64,000 nucleotides of DNA. Source: an uncultured Bacteroidia bacterium. Its GTDB lineage: Bacteria > Bacteroidota > Bacteroidia > Bacteroidales > UBA932. The stretch spans positions 1 to 64,000 of the forward strand of contig CADAND010000016.1 in NCBI GenBank assembly GCA_902789245.1, read 5' to 3'. Positions 26,398 through 34,696 of this stretch are shown piece after piece (within the stretch, counting starts at the first letter, position 1; every line of letters begins with the position of its first letter). The notes under the pieces are model-generated. The model did not search any database. It had not been told where the DNA came from and saw only the letters and a program-made list of their open reading frames with translations. A program made the position numbers and the translations under genes.

Positions 26398-27058
26398 AGA
26401 CAGCTTTGATCTTGTCGAAAATGTCCTCGGGCGGCAGCATGCGCCCTTCGGCGTCGCTGCAGTCCACGACGATGAAATGCGGATCCAGGGCGGCCTGGCG
26501 GCGGTACATGTCCCGCACGCGGCGCTGGAAGTTGATGTCGGCCTCGTGGATGTCCTGCTGGCCGTGGAGGTAGCCCCGGTCACCGCCGGCGCGCTGCGCG
26601 GTGAGGCTGTGCTCCACGAAGTCGATGGGCACGTCGAGGAAGATGTTCAGGTCCGGGCGCGGCAGGTCGAACTGCCCGTACTCGGTGTTGTTGATCCATT
26701 CGCGCAGCTCCTCCGCCTCACGGTCCGAGGGGAGCTTGGCGCACTGGTAGGCGATGTTGGAATAGACATAGCGGTCCAGCAGGACCGTGCCGCCGTCGCG
26801 CAGCGAGCGGCGGATGTCAGCGGCGGCGTCCGCGCGGTCGCCGGCGAAGAGCAGGGCCACCAGCTGCGGGTGGACGCTCTCGATGGTGCCGAACCCGCCG
26901 CGCAGGAATTTGCCGATCAGGCCACCCCAGACGGGCGCGTCGTAGCGCGGGAAATGGATGTATTCCAGCCGGGGACAGACCGTGGCAAGGTATTCTCTGA
27001 ACATGCGGACCTGGGTGGACTTGCCGGCGCCGTCCAGGCCTTCCAAAACGATAAGCAT
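26375..27058 (-). CDS. tmk: Thymidylate kinase
   Basis: The start at 27058 (MLIVLEGLDGAGKSTQVRMF) gives 227 residues, slightly longer than the usual 205-215. The P-loop GLDGAGKST is at about 7-15, the DRYVYSNIAYQ segment (DRY motif) at about 100, and the lid region includes RAGGDRGYLHGQQDIHE. It phosphorylates dTMP to dTDP in the cytoplasm. It is transcribed leftward from a -7 box at 27065-27072, back-to-back with folP, and overlaps the downstream DoxX-like gene. Confidence 0.95.
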   Translation of the reverse strand: MLIVLEGLDGAGKSTQVRMFREYLATVCPRLEYIHFPRYDAPVWGGLIGKFLRGGFGTIESVHPQLVALLFAGDRADAAADIRRSLRDGGTVLLDRYVYSNIAYQCAKLPSDREAEELREWINNTEYGQFDLPRPDLNIFLDVPIDFVEHSLTAQRAGGDRGYLHGQQDIHEADINFQRRVRDMYRRQAALDPHFIVVDCSDAEGRMLPPEDIFDKIKAVYESYPKD

Positions 27059-27064
27059 AACATA

Positions 27065-27093
27065 CAAAGGTAAGCAATTTTTCGCTAATTTTG
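27065..27093. promoter_or_regulatory. Back-to-back -7 boxes for tmk (-) and folP (+)
   Basis: Minus-strand TACCTTTG occupies 27065-27072 (6 bases before the tmk ATG), and plus-strand TAATTTTG is at 27086-27093 (4 bases before the folP ATG). Each gene would have practically no leader. Confidence 0.7.
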
Positions 27094-27097
27094 CGGT

Positions 27098-27835
27098 ATG
27101 GTACAAATCATGGCTATCGTCAACCTGACGCCCGATTCGTTCTTTGCGCCGAGCCGTGTCCTCGCCGGGCAGGCGCAGGAGCGCGTCCGCGCGCTGGTCG
27201 CGCAGGGGGCGGATATCATCGACCTGGGCGCCATCTCCACGCGCCCCGGGGCGGAGGACGTTTCGCTGGAGGAGGAATGGGCCCGGCTCGCGCCCGTCGT
27301 GCGCGAGTGGGACCGCAGCATTCCGTTCTCGGTCGACACGACGCGCGCGGAGATCGTCCGCCGCGTGTACGACTGCGCGGGGCGCTTTCTCGTGAACGAC
27401 ATCTCCGCGGGCGAGGACGACCCGGCCATGCTCTCGACCGTCGGAGAGCTGGGGCTCCCGTACGTCGCGATGCACAAGCGCGGCAACCCCCGCACGATGG
27501 ACGCGCAGGTGGACTATCCGGACGGGATCATCCCGGCCCTGGTGGCCTATTTTACCGATTTTACCCGCCGCGCCGAGGCGCACGGCATCGCCGACTGGAT
27601 CCTCGATCCGGGCCTGGGCTTCGCCAAGACGGCGGAGCAGAACTGGGAGATCCTCGACCAGTTGGAGGCGCTGCAGGTCTTCGGCCGTCCGATCCTGATC
27701 GGTGCTGCCGACAAGCGCTTTACGGGCGGTGATACGGAAAAGGCACACCGCCTCGCGCTGGCGCACGGGGCGGTGATACTTCGTGTTCACGATGTCGCCG
27801 CAGCGCGGGCGACTATTCTTCAAACAACGGCTTGA
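27098..27835 (+). CDS. folP: Dihydropteroate synthase
   Basis: The 245-residue protein carries the DHPS signatures: IVNLTPDSFF near the N-terminus, DIIDLGAISTRPGAEDVSLEEEW (pterin site), FLVNDISAGEDD, MHKRGNPRTM, DPGLGFAKT (pterin/pABA site) and RVHDV at the end. It condenses 6-hydroxymethyl-dihydropterin diphosphate with pABA for folate synthesis and is the sulfonamide target. It is about 30 residues shorter than common DHPS because the N-terminal strand is missing. The Met at residue 5 is an alternative start. Its 3' end overlaps the convergent CPBP protease gene by 23 bases. Confidence 0.93.
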   Translation: MVQIMAIVNLTPDSFFAPSRVLAGQAQERVRALVAQGADIIDLGAISTRPGAEDVSLEEEWARLAPVVREWDRSIPFSVDTTRAEIVRRVYDCAGRFLVNDISAGEDDPAMLSTVGELGLPYVAMHKRGNPRTMDAQVDYPDGIIPALVAYFTDFTRRAEAHGIADWILDPGLGFAKTAEQNWEILDQLEALQVFGRPILIGAADKRFTGGDTEKAHRLALAHGAVILRVHDVAAARATILQTTA

Positions 27836-28712
27836 CCGGGTCGAAATTCCCTTCCGTTTTCTCCAGCGGGATGCGGTGGAACGCCCGGACGATCAGCACG
27901 ACCAGCAGGGTGCTGGCGGCGACCAGGATCCAGTACAGCTGGCCCCCGATCACGTCTGAGAGCTTGTCGGCGTCCTTGAAGGCGTCGATGTTGGCCAACA
28001 CCAGCGCGAAGGTATTGTTGGTGAAGTGCATCAGCATCGTCAGCTGCAGGGAGCCGGTCTTGTAGTACACATAACCGAAAAGGCAGCCGAGCAGGAAAGC
28101 CGGCAGGGCCTGCCAGGGGTTGAGGTGGATGAAGGCGAAGAAGGCGGCGGAAATCACGATGGCCCAGATGGGCTTCAGGTGGTTGCCCAGCAGGCCGCGG
28201 AGGATGATGCCGCGGCAGAGCCTCTCCTCGAAGAACGGCGCGAACAGACTCACCAGCAGGAAGTTGATGAGGATGTTGTCGCTGGAAGTCAGCCCCTTGA
28301 GTGCATCCTCCAGCCAGGCCGGCATCTGGGGCAGCAGGTTGGTCAGCGGGTCCGAGGCCATGCCCAGCGCGAGAGTACCCAGCATCACGAGGATGGCGCA
28401 GACCGTACCGCCCAGCGGGCTGAAGTGCGAGCTGTCCAGCTTCAGGCCCTTGACGACCATGCTGGCGTTGCGGCTCTTGATGCTGGCGTAGATCATCGGG
28501 GGGATGAACATCAGCGGGTAGGAGATGAACGTGGCATACTGCGAACTGGCCTCGTGGCCCAGGAGGGCGACGAAGGGGATGGTCAGCAGCGAGCCCAGCA
28601 GGGTGCCGAGCAGCAACAGGGCCAGCAGGATGAACATGTCTGCCACGCCGGGGAGGTAGTAACTGAACTTCTCGTAGAAGCCGTAGTTACGGGGGCCTTT
28701 TCTTTTTGCCAT
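27813..28712 (-). CDS. CPBP-family intramembrane metalloprotease
   Basis: The start at 28712 (MAKRKGPRNYGFYEKFSYYL) is 4 bases after the stop of the upstream nucleotidyltransferase gene. The product has about 299 residues with eight hydrophobic segments. CPBP/Abi motifs are FFEERLCRGIILRG (EExxxR type), FFAFIHLNPWQALPAF (FxxxH) and LMHFTNNTFAL (HxxxN). These are glutamate proteases related to Rce1 that cleave membrane-bound substrates; the bacterial roles include bacteriocin self-immunity and lipoprotein or signal processing. The substrate is unknown. The arginine-rich N-terminus should stay in the cytoplasm. Confidence 0.85.
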   Translation of the reverse strand: MAKRKGPRNYGFYEKFSYYLPGVADMFILLALLLLGTLLGSLLTIPFVALLGHEASSQYATFISYPLMFIPPMIYASIKSRNASMVVKGLKLDSSHFSPLGGTVCAILVMLGTLALGMASDPLTNLLPQMPAWLEDALKGLTSSDNILINFLLVSLFAPFFEERLCRGIILRGLLGNHLKPIWAIVISAAFFAFIHLNPWQALPAFLLGCLFGYVYYKTGSLQLTMLMHFTNNTFALVLANIDAFKDADKLSDVIGGQLYWILVAASTLLVVLIVRAFHRIPLEKTEGNFDPVKPLFEE

Positions 28713-28716
28713 GCGA

Positions 28717-29652
28717 TTATTGATAAAGCGGGGTGGGATAGACACCCTCGCGGGCGAGCTGGGCGAACTTTTCGACCACGGCGGGGCGGTCTTCCTTGTA
28801 GGTGACGCCGAACCAGTGGGCCGGGGTGGAGAGGACGTCGCAGCGCGCGTCGCCGCCGCGGATCATGCAGTCCACGGCGTAGGGGATGTAGTATTCCTTC
28901 TTGAGTTCCTGGCTGTTCTGCTCCAGGAAGTCCTCGAAGATGACGGCGCTCTTCTCGAAGTAGTCGGGAGTGAAGCACCACATGTTCATCGAGCAGAGGT
29001 CGCTGCCGCGCAGGATCACGTGTTCGCCGGTGGCGGAATTGTCGCCGGTGACCACGCCGTCGGCGCCTTTCACGATGTTCAGGTGCTCGACCACGTCGGT
29101 CAGGCGCTGCATCGCGTCGTAGTGGCAGATGCCGCGGGACACGCCGCCGGACTCGCTCAGCGTGTGGTCCAGCTCGAAGCCCACGATGCCGTAGACGTTC
29201 TTGCTGCCTTCGTGCGCGCGGCACCAGTCGGCGGCGATACGGAAGGACTCCCGGCCGTAGAAGTCGTCGCCGTTGATCACGACGAAGGGCTCCTTGATCA
29301 CGTCGGCGGCCATCAGCATGGCGTGGGCCGTGCCCCAGGGCTTCTGGCGCTCGGGGTTGAGCGGCAGGAAGCGGGCGGGGATCTTGTCCAGCTCCTGGGT
29401 CACGAAGACGAACTCCAGCGGGCTGCCGTCGATGCATTTGACCTTGCTGTATTTGCGTGCGACCGCCTCCTTGAACTGCTCGAGGAAGTACTCGCGGACG
29501 ATGTAAACCACCTTGCCGAAACCGGCCTGTACGGCGTCAAAAATGGAATAATCGATAATGGTTTCGCCGTTGGGGCCGAGGCCGTCCATCTGCTTGAGTC
29601 CGCCGTAACGGCTGCCCATTCCGGCGGCGAGGACGAGGAGAGTAGGTTTCAT
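28717..29652 (-). CDS. Nucleoside-diphosphate-sugar pyrophosphorylase-like nucleotidyltransferase
   Basis: The start at 29652 (MKPTLLVLAAGMGSRYGGLKQM) gives 311 residues. The N-terminal LVLAAGMGSRYGGLKQ is the NTP-binding signature of sugar nucleotidylyltransferases, though the usual GxGTR is GMGSR. VVINGDDFYG (metal-binding Asp) at about 130-140, a GTAHAML segment and a WFGVTYKED near the C-terminus support the fold. It would activate a sugar-1-phosphate with an NTP; substrate not deducible. It precedes the CPBP protease gene by 4 bases. The promoter is a -7 box at 29680-29687. Confidence 0.85.
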   Translation of the reverse strand: MKPTLLVLAAGMGSRYGGLKQMDGLGPNGETIIDYSIFDAVQAGFGKVVYIVREYFLEQFKEAVARKYSKVKCIDGSPLEFVFVTQELDKIPARFLPLNPERQKPWGTAHAMLMAADVIKEPFVVINGDDFYGRESFRIAADWCRAHEGSKNVYGIVGFELDHTLSESGGVSRGICHYDAMQRLTDVVEHLNIVKGADGVVTGDNSATGEHVILRGSDLCSMNMWCFTPDYFEKSAVIFEDFLEQNSQELKKEYYIPYAVDCMIRGGDARCDVLSTPAHWFGVTYKEDRPAVVEKFAQLAREGVYPTPLYQ

Positions 29653-29679
29653 GTTGAATCTGGATTTAGATACTTTTCG

Positions 29680-29697
29680 CAAAAATAACTATTTTTG
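29680..29697. promoter_or_regulatory. Touching divergent -7 boxes (nucleotidyltransferase - / divIC +)
   Basis: Minus TATTTTTG (29680-29687) and plus TATTTTTG (29690-29697) lie two bases apart, forming a near-palindrome. Polymerase could bind in only one direction at a time, so the two genes probably compete. Confidence 0.6.
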
Positions 29698-29708
29698 TGC
29701 AAATAATC

Positions 29709-30035
29709 ATGGCCAAATATACCAAAGACATCTGGAACCGGGACAAGGACGGCAACAAGAAGGAGCAGCGTTCTTTCATCCGCTACGCCATCGTGGCGAC
29801 GGCGCTCTTCCTCCTGTTCCTCTTCCTGAAGAAGGACAGCATCGTGAGCTGGGTCCAGGCGGGCGTCACCCTGCGCCGCCAGGAGCGGCAGATCGAGCAG
29901 TACCGCCAGGAGAACGAGGACCTCGACCGGCAGATCCGGATGCTGACGGGCGACCGCGACACGCTCGAGCGCTTTGCGCGTGAGCAGTTCTACTTCGCCG
30001 AGCCCGGTGATGACGTCTATATTATTGAAAAATAA
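29709..30035 (+). CDS. FtsB/DivIC-like septum-formation protein
   Basis: This 108-residue single-pass protein has a basic cytoplasmic N-terminus (MAKYTKDIWNRDKDGNKKEQRSF), a transmembrane helix (IRYAIVATALFLLFLFL, about 24-41) and a coiled coil rich in Glu/Gln/Arg (LRRQERQIEQYRQENEDLDRQIRML, about 55-80), then REQFYFAEPGDDVYIIE. That order is the DivIC/FtsB design, part of the divisome core with FtsL/FtsQ. The ATG lies 11 bases after the -7 box. The last 14 bases overlap the convergent tilS gene. Confidence 0.85.
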   Translation: MAKYTKDIWNRDKDGNKKEQRSFIRYAIVATALFLLFLFLKKDSIVSWVQAGVTLRRQERQIEQYRQENEDLDRQIRMLTGDRDTLERFAREQFYFAEPGDDVYIIEK

Positions 30036-30921
30036 TTAATTCCTTTTCGATCCGAAGCACGGCACCCGCCCCCTCGAAGGTCTTGCCCCCGATGGTGACG
30101 GTGCCCCGCGGTTCGTCTTTGTAGCGGCGCAGCAGGGCGGTCAGCTTGCCAAAGGTCGGCGCGCTGAGAGCGGCGTCTTCTAGCAGGCGCCAGAGGGCGT
30201 ATTCCCAGTGCTCGAGGGCGAGCACGGCGGGGATGCGGACGGCACCGTCCGCCGTCGTCAGCCCCTCGCGCACGGAGCGGAACCAGCTCTCGGCGATGTC
30301 GTCCGTACGGGCGATACGCTCCATGTCCTCGCCCAGCGTGCGGAGGAAGGAAGGATTGATCTTCGCGAAGATGGGGAACACCTCGTTGCGGATGCGGTTG
30401 CGCTTGGGGGTGCTGTCGGCGTTGGTGCTGTCCTCGCGCCAGGCGCAGCCGTGCGCGAGCATCCAGTCGCGGATCTCGGCGCGGGGCGTGTCCAGCAGCG
30501 GGCGCACGATGCCGTCGCGGTCGCCCATCCCCCGGAGTCCGCGGGTACCCGTGCCGCGCAGGAGGTTGAGGAGCATCGTCTCGGCGTTGTCGTCGGCGTT
30601 GTGGGCCACGGCCACCGCCGCGAAACCGCCTTCCCGGCAGAGCCGGGCGAACCAGGCGTAGCGCAGCTCGCGCGCCGCCATCTCGATGCTGATGCCGTGC
30701 TCCGCAGCATATGCGGCCGTTTCGAAGCGCTGCACGAAGCATTCCAGCCCGTGGGCGGCGCACCAGTCGCGCACGAACTGCTCGTCGCCGTCGGATTCGT
30801 CGCCGCGCAGCGTGAAATTGCAGTGGGCGACGGCAAACCGGGCTCCGGGAAACAGTTCCGGGGCCCGGTTTGCCAGGTACATCGAGTCGATGCCCCCGCT
30901 GACGGCGAGCAGGATACGCAT
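30022..30921 (-). CDS. tilS: tRNA(Ile)-lysidine synthase, short form
   Basis: The PP-loop ATPase signature SGGIDSMYL is at residues 8-16. AHCNFTLRGDESDGDEQFV, EMAARELRYAWF, AVAHNADDNAETMLLNLLRG and RNRIRNEVFP follow in TilS order. The enzyme makes lysidine at C34 of tRNA-Ile(CAU), needed to read AUA. The 299-residue length lacks most of the C-terminal domains present in about 430-residue TilS of E. coli, though a short beta region (RGTVTIGGKTFEGAGAVLRI) remains. Bacterial short forms are known. It lies one base after the DUF3078 stop (30923), same direction. Confidence 0.92.
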   Translation of the reverse strand: MRILLAVSGGIDSMYLANRAPELFPGARFAVAHCNFTLRGDESDGDEQFVRDWCAAHGLECFVQRFETAAYAAEHGISIEMAARELRYAWFARLCREGGFAAVAVAHNADDNAETMLLNLLRGTGTRGLRGMGDRDGIVRPLLDTPRAEIRDWMLAHGCAWREDSTNADSTPKRNRIRNEVFPIFAKINPSFLRTLGEDMERIARTDDIAESWFRSVREGLTTADGAVRIPAVLALEHWEYALWRLLEDAALSAPTFGKLTALLRRYKDEPRGTVTIGGKTFEGAGAVLRIEKELIIFQ

Positions 30922-30922
30922 C

Positions 30923-31942
30923 TTATTTCTTGCCGAAGGTGTAGGTAAAGTTGAAAGAGAAGAACTCCTTGAACTGGACGCGCTGCCTGGGATCCAGGCC
31001 GTCCTTGCCGGCGATCAGCACGACCGGGTCGTAGATGAGCCAGGTGTCGAGGGCGAGCTTGATGTAGCGGCCCACGAGGAAGGAAAATTTGTTGTCCCAG
31101 TTGATGCGGTTCCACGCGAAGGGGTGGTTGAGGTAGTCCGTGAAGAGGACGAGCTGCGTCTCAAAGTTGACCACGTCGTTGATCGAAGTCTTGACATTGG
31201 CCTTGATCTGCGCACCGAGCTGGAAGAGCGAACCGTTGTAGTTGGCGCCGACGGCCGGATCCAACGCGCTGTCCCTGAGCTTCATACCGTATTTCTGGCG
31301 GAGCTCCGGGATGGAGCAGAAAATGAATCCGCCGGTGACCGGGGAAATGTTGAGGTCGAACCAGGGGGCCGGGTCCCACGAGATACCCAGACCGAAGGTC
31401 AGGTAGGCGGGGGAGAAGAGGCCGGACTTGAGCGTGCCGCTCCACATCTTGGTCTCCGCATTCTGCTTGTAGGAGTCGTAGCTGTTGGAGAACTGCGACT
31501 TGAATGTCAGGTCGGCCGTGTACTTCCAGTCGCTTTCGGTGGAGGTCTTGTAGCCGAAACGGCTCTCGAACTGCATCAGGTCGGCGCTCTTCTGGAGGAG
31601 GTCCTCCTTGTCGGCGGACCACAGGAAGCCGTACTGCAGCTGCACGCGGTTGGTCCAGGTGACGAGGTCGCGCCCGTAGTTGAGGTTGCCGTCGAAACCG
31701 AGGCGCAGGGTGGCGGTGTTGTAACCGCCGGAGGCCCAGGACCAGAGCCCCGTATGGCTGAAGCCGAGGTCGAAGGTGGCGTTCCGCTTCCAGTAGGAAG
31801 GCTTCGGCGCCGCCTCTTCCGCCTTGGGCGCTTCGGCGTAGGCGGCCGCGGCTTCGGCGGCTGCCTTGAGGACGTCGTCCTGCGCGCGGACGCCCGGCAG
31901 GGCGGCCAGCAGGACGGCGGTCAGGGTCAGCAATCTCTTCAT
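30923..31942 (-). CDS. DUF3078 outer-membrane-type protein
   Basis: This 339-residue protein has a signal peptide (MKRLLTLTAVLLAALPGVRAQ), an alanine/glutamate-rich linker (residues 22-48), then the DUF3078 core with HTGLWSWASGGYNTATLRL. A barrel-like series of strands ends in FSFNFTYTFGKK. Proteins of this kind are conserved in Bacteroidota and probably lie in the outer membrane; function not known. It sits between proS upstream (17 bases) and tilS downstream (one base) in one leftward run. Confidence 0.85.
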   Translation of the reverse strand: MKRLLTLTAVLLAALPGVRAQDDVLKAAAEAAAAYAEAPKAEEAAPKPSYWKRNATFDLGFSHTGLWSWASGGYNTATLRLGFDGNLNYGRDLVTWTNRVQLQYGFLWSADKEDLLQKSADLMQFESRFGYKTSTESDWKYTADLTFKSQFSNSYDSYKQNAETKMWSGTLKSGLFSPAYLTFGLGISWDPAPWFDLNISPVTGGFIFCSIPELRQKYGMKLRDSALDPAVGANYNGSLFQLGAQIKANVKTSINDVVNFETQLVLFTDYLNHPFAWNRINWDNKFSFLVGRYIKLALDTWLIYDPVVLIAGKDGLDPRQRVQFKEFFSFNFTYTFGKK

Positions 31943-31959
31943 GGCTGGTATTTTCGGGA

Positions 31960-33438
31960 TTAGTAGGAAATCGCGAAGACGACGCGCCGCTTGGACGGCT
32001 TGCCGGAGAAGATGTCGCGGCCTTCCTCCTCGCAGACGTAGCTGTCGATGGGGATGCAGCGGATCGTAGCCTTGGTGGCGTCCTTGATGGCCTGTTCGGT
32101 CTCGACGGTGCCGTCCCAGTGGCAGAGCAGGAACTTGCCGGTCTGGATCTTGGTCTTGAACTCCTCCCAGTCATCGCACTTCTCGACGTTGGCCTCGCGG
32201 AAGGCGAGGGCCTTGTCGTAGATGTTCTGCTGGATATCGTCGAGCAGCTTGGAGATATGCGCTTCGATGCCCTCCAGGGCCATCGTCTCCTTGGTCAGGG
32301 TGTCGCGGCGGGCCACCTCCACGGTGCCAGCTGCGAGGTCGCGGGCGCCCATCGCGAGGCGTACGGGCACGCCCTTGAGCTCCCACTCGGCGAACTTGAA
32401 GCCCGGACGGACCGTGTCGCGGTCGTCGATTTTCACGCTGTGTCCGAGGGCCTCGAGGCCGCGCTTCAGCTCGGCCATCTTGTCGAGGACGGCGCTGTGC
32501 TCCTCGTCGGTCTTGTAGATCGGCACCATCACGATCTGGATCGGGGCGAGCTTCGGCGGCAGGACGAGGCCGTTGTCGTCGCCGTGGGCCATGATCAGGG
32601 CGCCCATCAGGCGGGTGCTGACACCCCAGGACGTCGCCCAGACGTACTCCTGCTGGCCTTCCTTGTTGGTGAACTGCACGTCGAAGGACTTGGCGAAGTT
32701 CTGCCCGAGGAAGTGGGACGTGCCGGCCTGGAGGGCCTTGCCGTCCTGCATCATCGCTTCGATGGTGAGGGTGTCCAGGGCGCCGGCGAAGCGCTCGTTG
32801 GGGCTCTTGTGGCCCACGATGACAGGCAGGGCCATCACGTTGCGGGCAAAATCGGCATAGACGTGCACCATCTCATAGGCCTTGGCTTCGGCCTCCTCGG
32901 CGGTGGCGTGGGCCGTGTGGCCCTCCTGCCAGAGGAACTCCGCGGTGCGCAGGAACAGGCGCGTGCGCATCTCCCAGCGGACGACGTTGCACCACTGGTT
33001 GCAGAGGATGGGCAGGTCGCGCCAGGAGGTGATCCAGTTCTTGTAGGTGCTCCAGATGATGGTTTCGGAGGTCGGACGGACAATCAGCTCCTCTTCGAGC
33101 TTCGCTTCCGGGTCCACCACCACGCCGGCCCCGTTGGGGTCGTTCATCAGGCGGTGGTGCGTGACCACGGCGCACTCCTTGGCGAATCCCGCCACATGCT
33201 CGGCCTCACGGCTGAAGAAGGACTTGGGGATGAAGAGCGGGAAATAGGCGTTCTGCACGCCGGTGCGCTTGAACATGCCGTCCAGCGTGGACTGCATCTT
33301 CTCCCAGATGGCGTATCCGTAGGGTTTGATGACCATGCAGCCGCGCACGGCGGACTGCTCTGCGAGATCGGCTTTCAGGGCCAGGTCGTTGTACCACTGT
33401 GAGTAATTGTCGGATCTTTTGGTAACCTCTTTTGCCAT
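31960..33438 (-). CDS. proS: Prolyl-tRNA synthetase (archaeal/eukaryotic type)
   Basis: The start at 33438 ([19 protein letters not shown]) matches the usual N-terminus of this class; an in-frame ATG at 33510 would add 24 basic residues and is less likely. The product has 492 residues with no editing insertion: class II motif 1 near [27 protein letters not shown], motif 2 near [16 protein letters not shown] and [25 protein letters not shown], motif 3 near [14 protein letters not shown]. The anticodon-binding domain follows from about 290, and a C-terminal zinc-like domain ends with [12 protein letters not shown]. It charges tRNA-Pro. A -7 box (TATCTTTG, minus) is at 33522-33529, leaving an 83-base leader. 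Confidence 0.95.
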   Translation of the reverse strand: MAKEVTKRSDNYSQWYNDLALKADLAEQSAVRGCMVIKPYGYAIWEKMQSTLDGMFKRTGVQNAYFPLFIPKSFFSREAEHVAGFAKECAVVTHHRLMNDPNGAGVVVDPEAKLEEELIVRPTSETIIWSTYKNWITSWRDLPILCNQWCNVVRWEMRTRLFLRTAEFLWQEGHTAHATAEEAEAKAYEMVHVYADFARNVMALPVIVGHKSPNERFAGALDTLTIEAMMQDGKALQAGTSHFLGQNFAKSFDVQFTNKEGQQEYVWATSWGVSTRLMGALIMAHGDDNGLVLPPKLAPIQIVMVPIYKTDEEHSAVLDKMAELKRGLEALGHSVKIDDRDTVRPGFKFAEWELKGVPVRLAMGARDLAAGTVEVARRDTLTKETMALEGIEAHISKLLDDIQQNIYDKALAFREANVEKCDDWEEFKTKIQTGKFLLCHWDGTVETEQAIKDATKATIRCIPIDSYVCEEEGRDIFSGKPSKRRVVFAISY

Positions 33439-33558
33439 ATGCTTGCTAGAAAATCTGCGTTTTTTTACGAAATTTGCATCTACTATAATAAAGAAGCCTT
33501 GCGGCATCATAATTGCAACCGCAAAGATAATAACTTTTATTAGATAGGAGACGAAAAT

Positions 33559-34626
33559 ATGAAACGGAGCACGACACTTTTCCTGCCTGTCCTTCTTCTG
33601 GTCATGGCATCCTGTGGAACCCCTGCTCAGTATTCACAGCAGCGGTTCCCGGACGGCATTTACGCCAAAGTCGGAGAGGAACCCGAAGTCGTCCGCCTTT
33701 ACAGCGAAGAAGATTTCGAAAATATGGCGGCCGCCAACATAGCACGCAAGAAGGGCCGCGACACGCTGGTCGTTATCATCGACGACCCGTGGGATTTTGC
33801 CTGGTACAGCCGGTATAACCGGTATCACTATGCCCCCTGGGTGTGGGGCGGCCTGGCCTTCGGCAGCTACTATTGGAACCGCTACTACGGCAGCTGGTAC
33901 GATCCTTTCTGGGACAACTGGTACGGCTACTACGGCGGCTGGTATGACCCTTGGTACTACAGCTATTATGATCCCTGGTACTACGATCCTTGGTACGGCG
34001 GCTACGGCTGGTACGGCCACCGTTACGGCTGGTACGACCATCCGGTCTATCCCGGCGGCTACTGGGGTGGCGGCGGCTATTACCGGGCCCGGGATGTGGT
34101 CTACACGCCGCGTTCCACCACGACCGCGGGCGGCAGCCGCGACCGGCGTCCGGGCAGCGGCTCCAACTACCGCTACGGCACGCCCGGCTCGTCCGGCAGC
34201 ACCATCCTGCGCAGCGGCACCAACGTCCGTCCGACGAGCGGCTCCCGCGCCAGCGCCAGTGCAAGCACCGGCACCAGAAGTTCCCGTTCGGGCTCCTCTC
34301 CCGCCACGTATTCGGCGGAGCGCAGACGCGCGGAGGGCTACAATCCTTCCCGCACTTATCAGAACAGGAACAGCAACAGCAGCAGCTCCACGCGCAGCTA
34401 CTCCTCGGGCTCCGGCACGAGATCCTATGGCAGCAGCTCGTCCGGCACCAGCCGGAGCAGCAGTTCGAGCAGCTCTTCGGGCAGCGTGTCCCGGAGCTCC
34501 GGCTCGTACGGCGGCGGCAGTGTCAGCCGCAGCAGCGGTGGCGGCGGTGGCGGCTCGTACAGCAGCGGCAGCTCCTCGCACAGCGGCGGCGGTGGCGGTG
34601 GCTCGCGCGGCGGCGGACGACGTTGA
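33559..34626 (+). CDS. Low-complexity lipoprotein with Trp/Tyr-rich centre and Gly/Ser-rich tail
   Basis: The 355-residue protein has a lipobox LVMASC (Cys19) and an N-terminal segment (residues 25-80) with predicted beta/alpha content ([34 protein letters not shown]). Residues 82-175 are extremely aromatic, made of recurring [16 protein letters not shown] units. Residues 180-355 are almost only Ser, Gly, Arg and Thr. A Shine-Dalgarno-like AGGAG lies about 10 bases before the ATG, unlike the leaderless genes. The composition suggests an unstructured or amyloid/matrix-forming surface protein. No family recognised. Near-identical low-complexity tails are prone to replication slippage. Confidence 0.7.
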   Translation: MKRSTTLFLPVLLLVMASCGTPAQYSQQRFPDGIYAKVGEEPEVVRLYSEEDFENMAAANIARKKGRDTLVVIIDDPWDFAWYSRYNRYHYAPWVWGGLAFGSYYWNRYYGSWYDPFWDNWYGYYGGWYDPWYYSYYDPWYYDPWYGGYGWYGHRYGWYDHPVYPGGYWGGGGYYRARDVVYTPRSTTTAGGSRDRRPGSGSNYRYGTPGSSGSTILRSGTNVRPTSGSRASASASTGTRSSRSGSSPATYSAERRRAEGYNPSRTYQNRNSNSSSSTRSYSSGSGTRSYGSSSSGTSRSSSSSSSSGSVSRSSGSYGGGSVSRSSGGGGGGSYSSGSSSHSGGGGGGSRGGGRR

Positions 34627-34631
34627 CCGTC

Positions 34632-34652
34632 ATTCCGGGCTTGACCCGGAAT
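34632..34652 (+). terminator. Hairpin with 8-bp arms between lipoprotein and OMP genes
   Basis: Arms ATTCCGGG (34632-34639) and CCCGGAAT (34645-34652) surround the loop CTTGA. No T-run follows, so it is either a weak terminator or a dispersed REP-like palindrome; the same arm sequence is known as a frequent intergenic repeat in other bacteria. The gap (34627-34696) contains nothing else. Confidence 0.5.
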
Positions 34653-34696
34653 CTCCCAACGGAACCTAAGCCTACCGTGTTTAACCCTAAAAACGA

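Noticed and set aside
33439-33510. 24-residue N-terminal extension of ProRS
   Set aside because: The added residues are basic and unrelated to Pro[12 protein letters not shown] is the standard start of this class.
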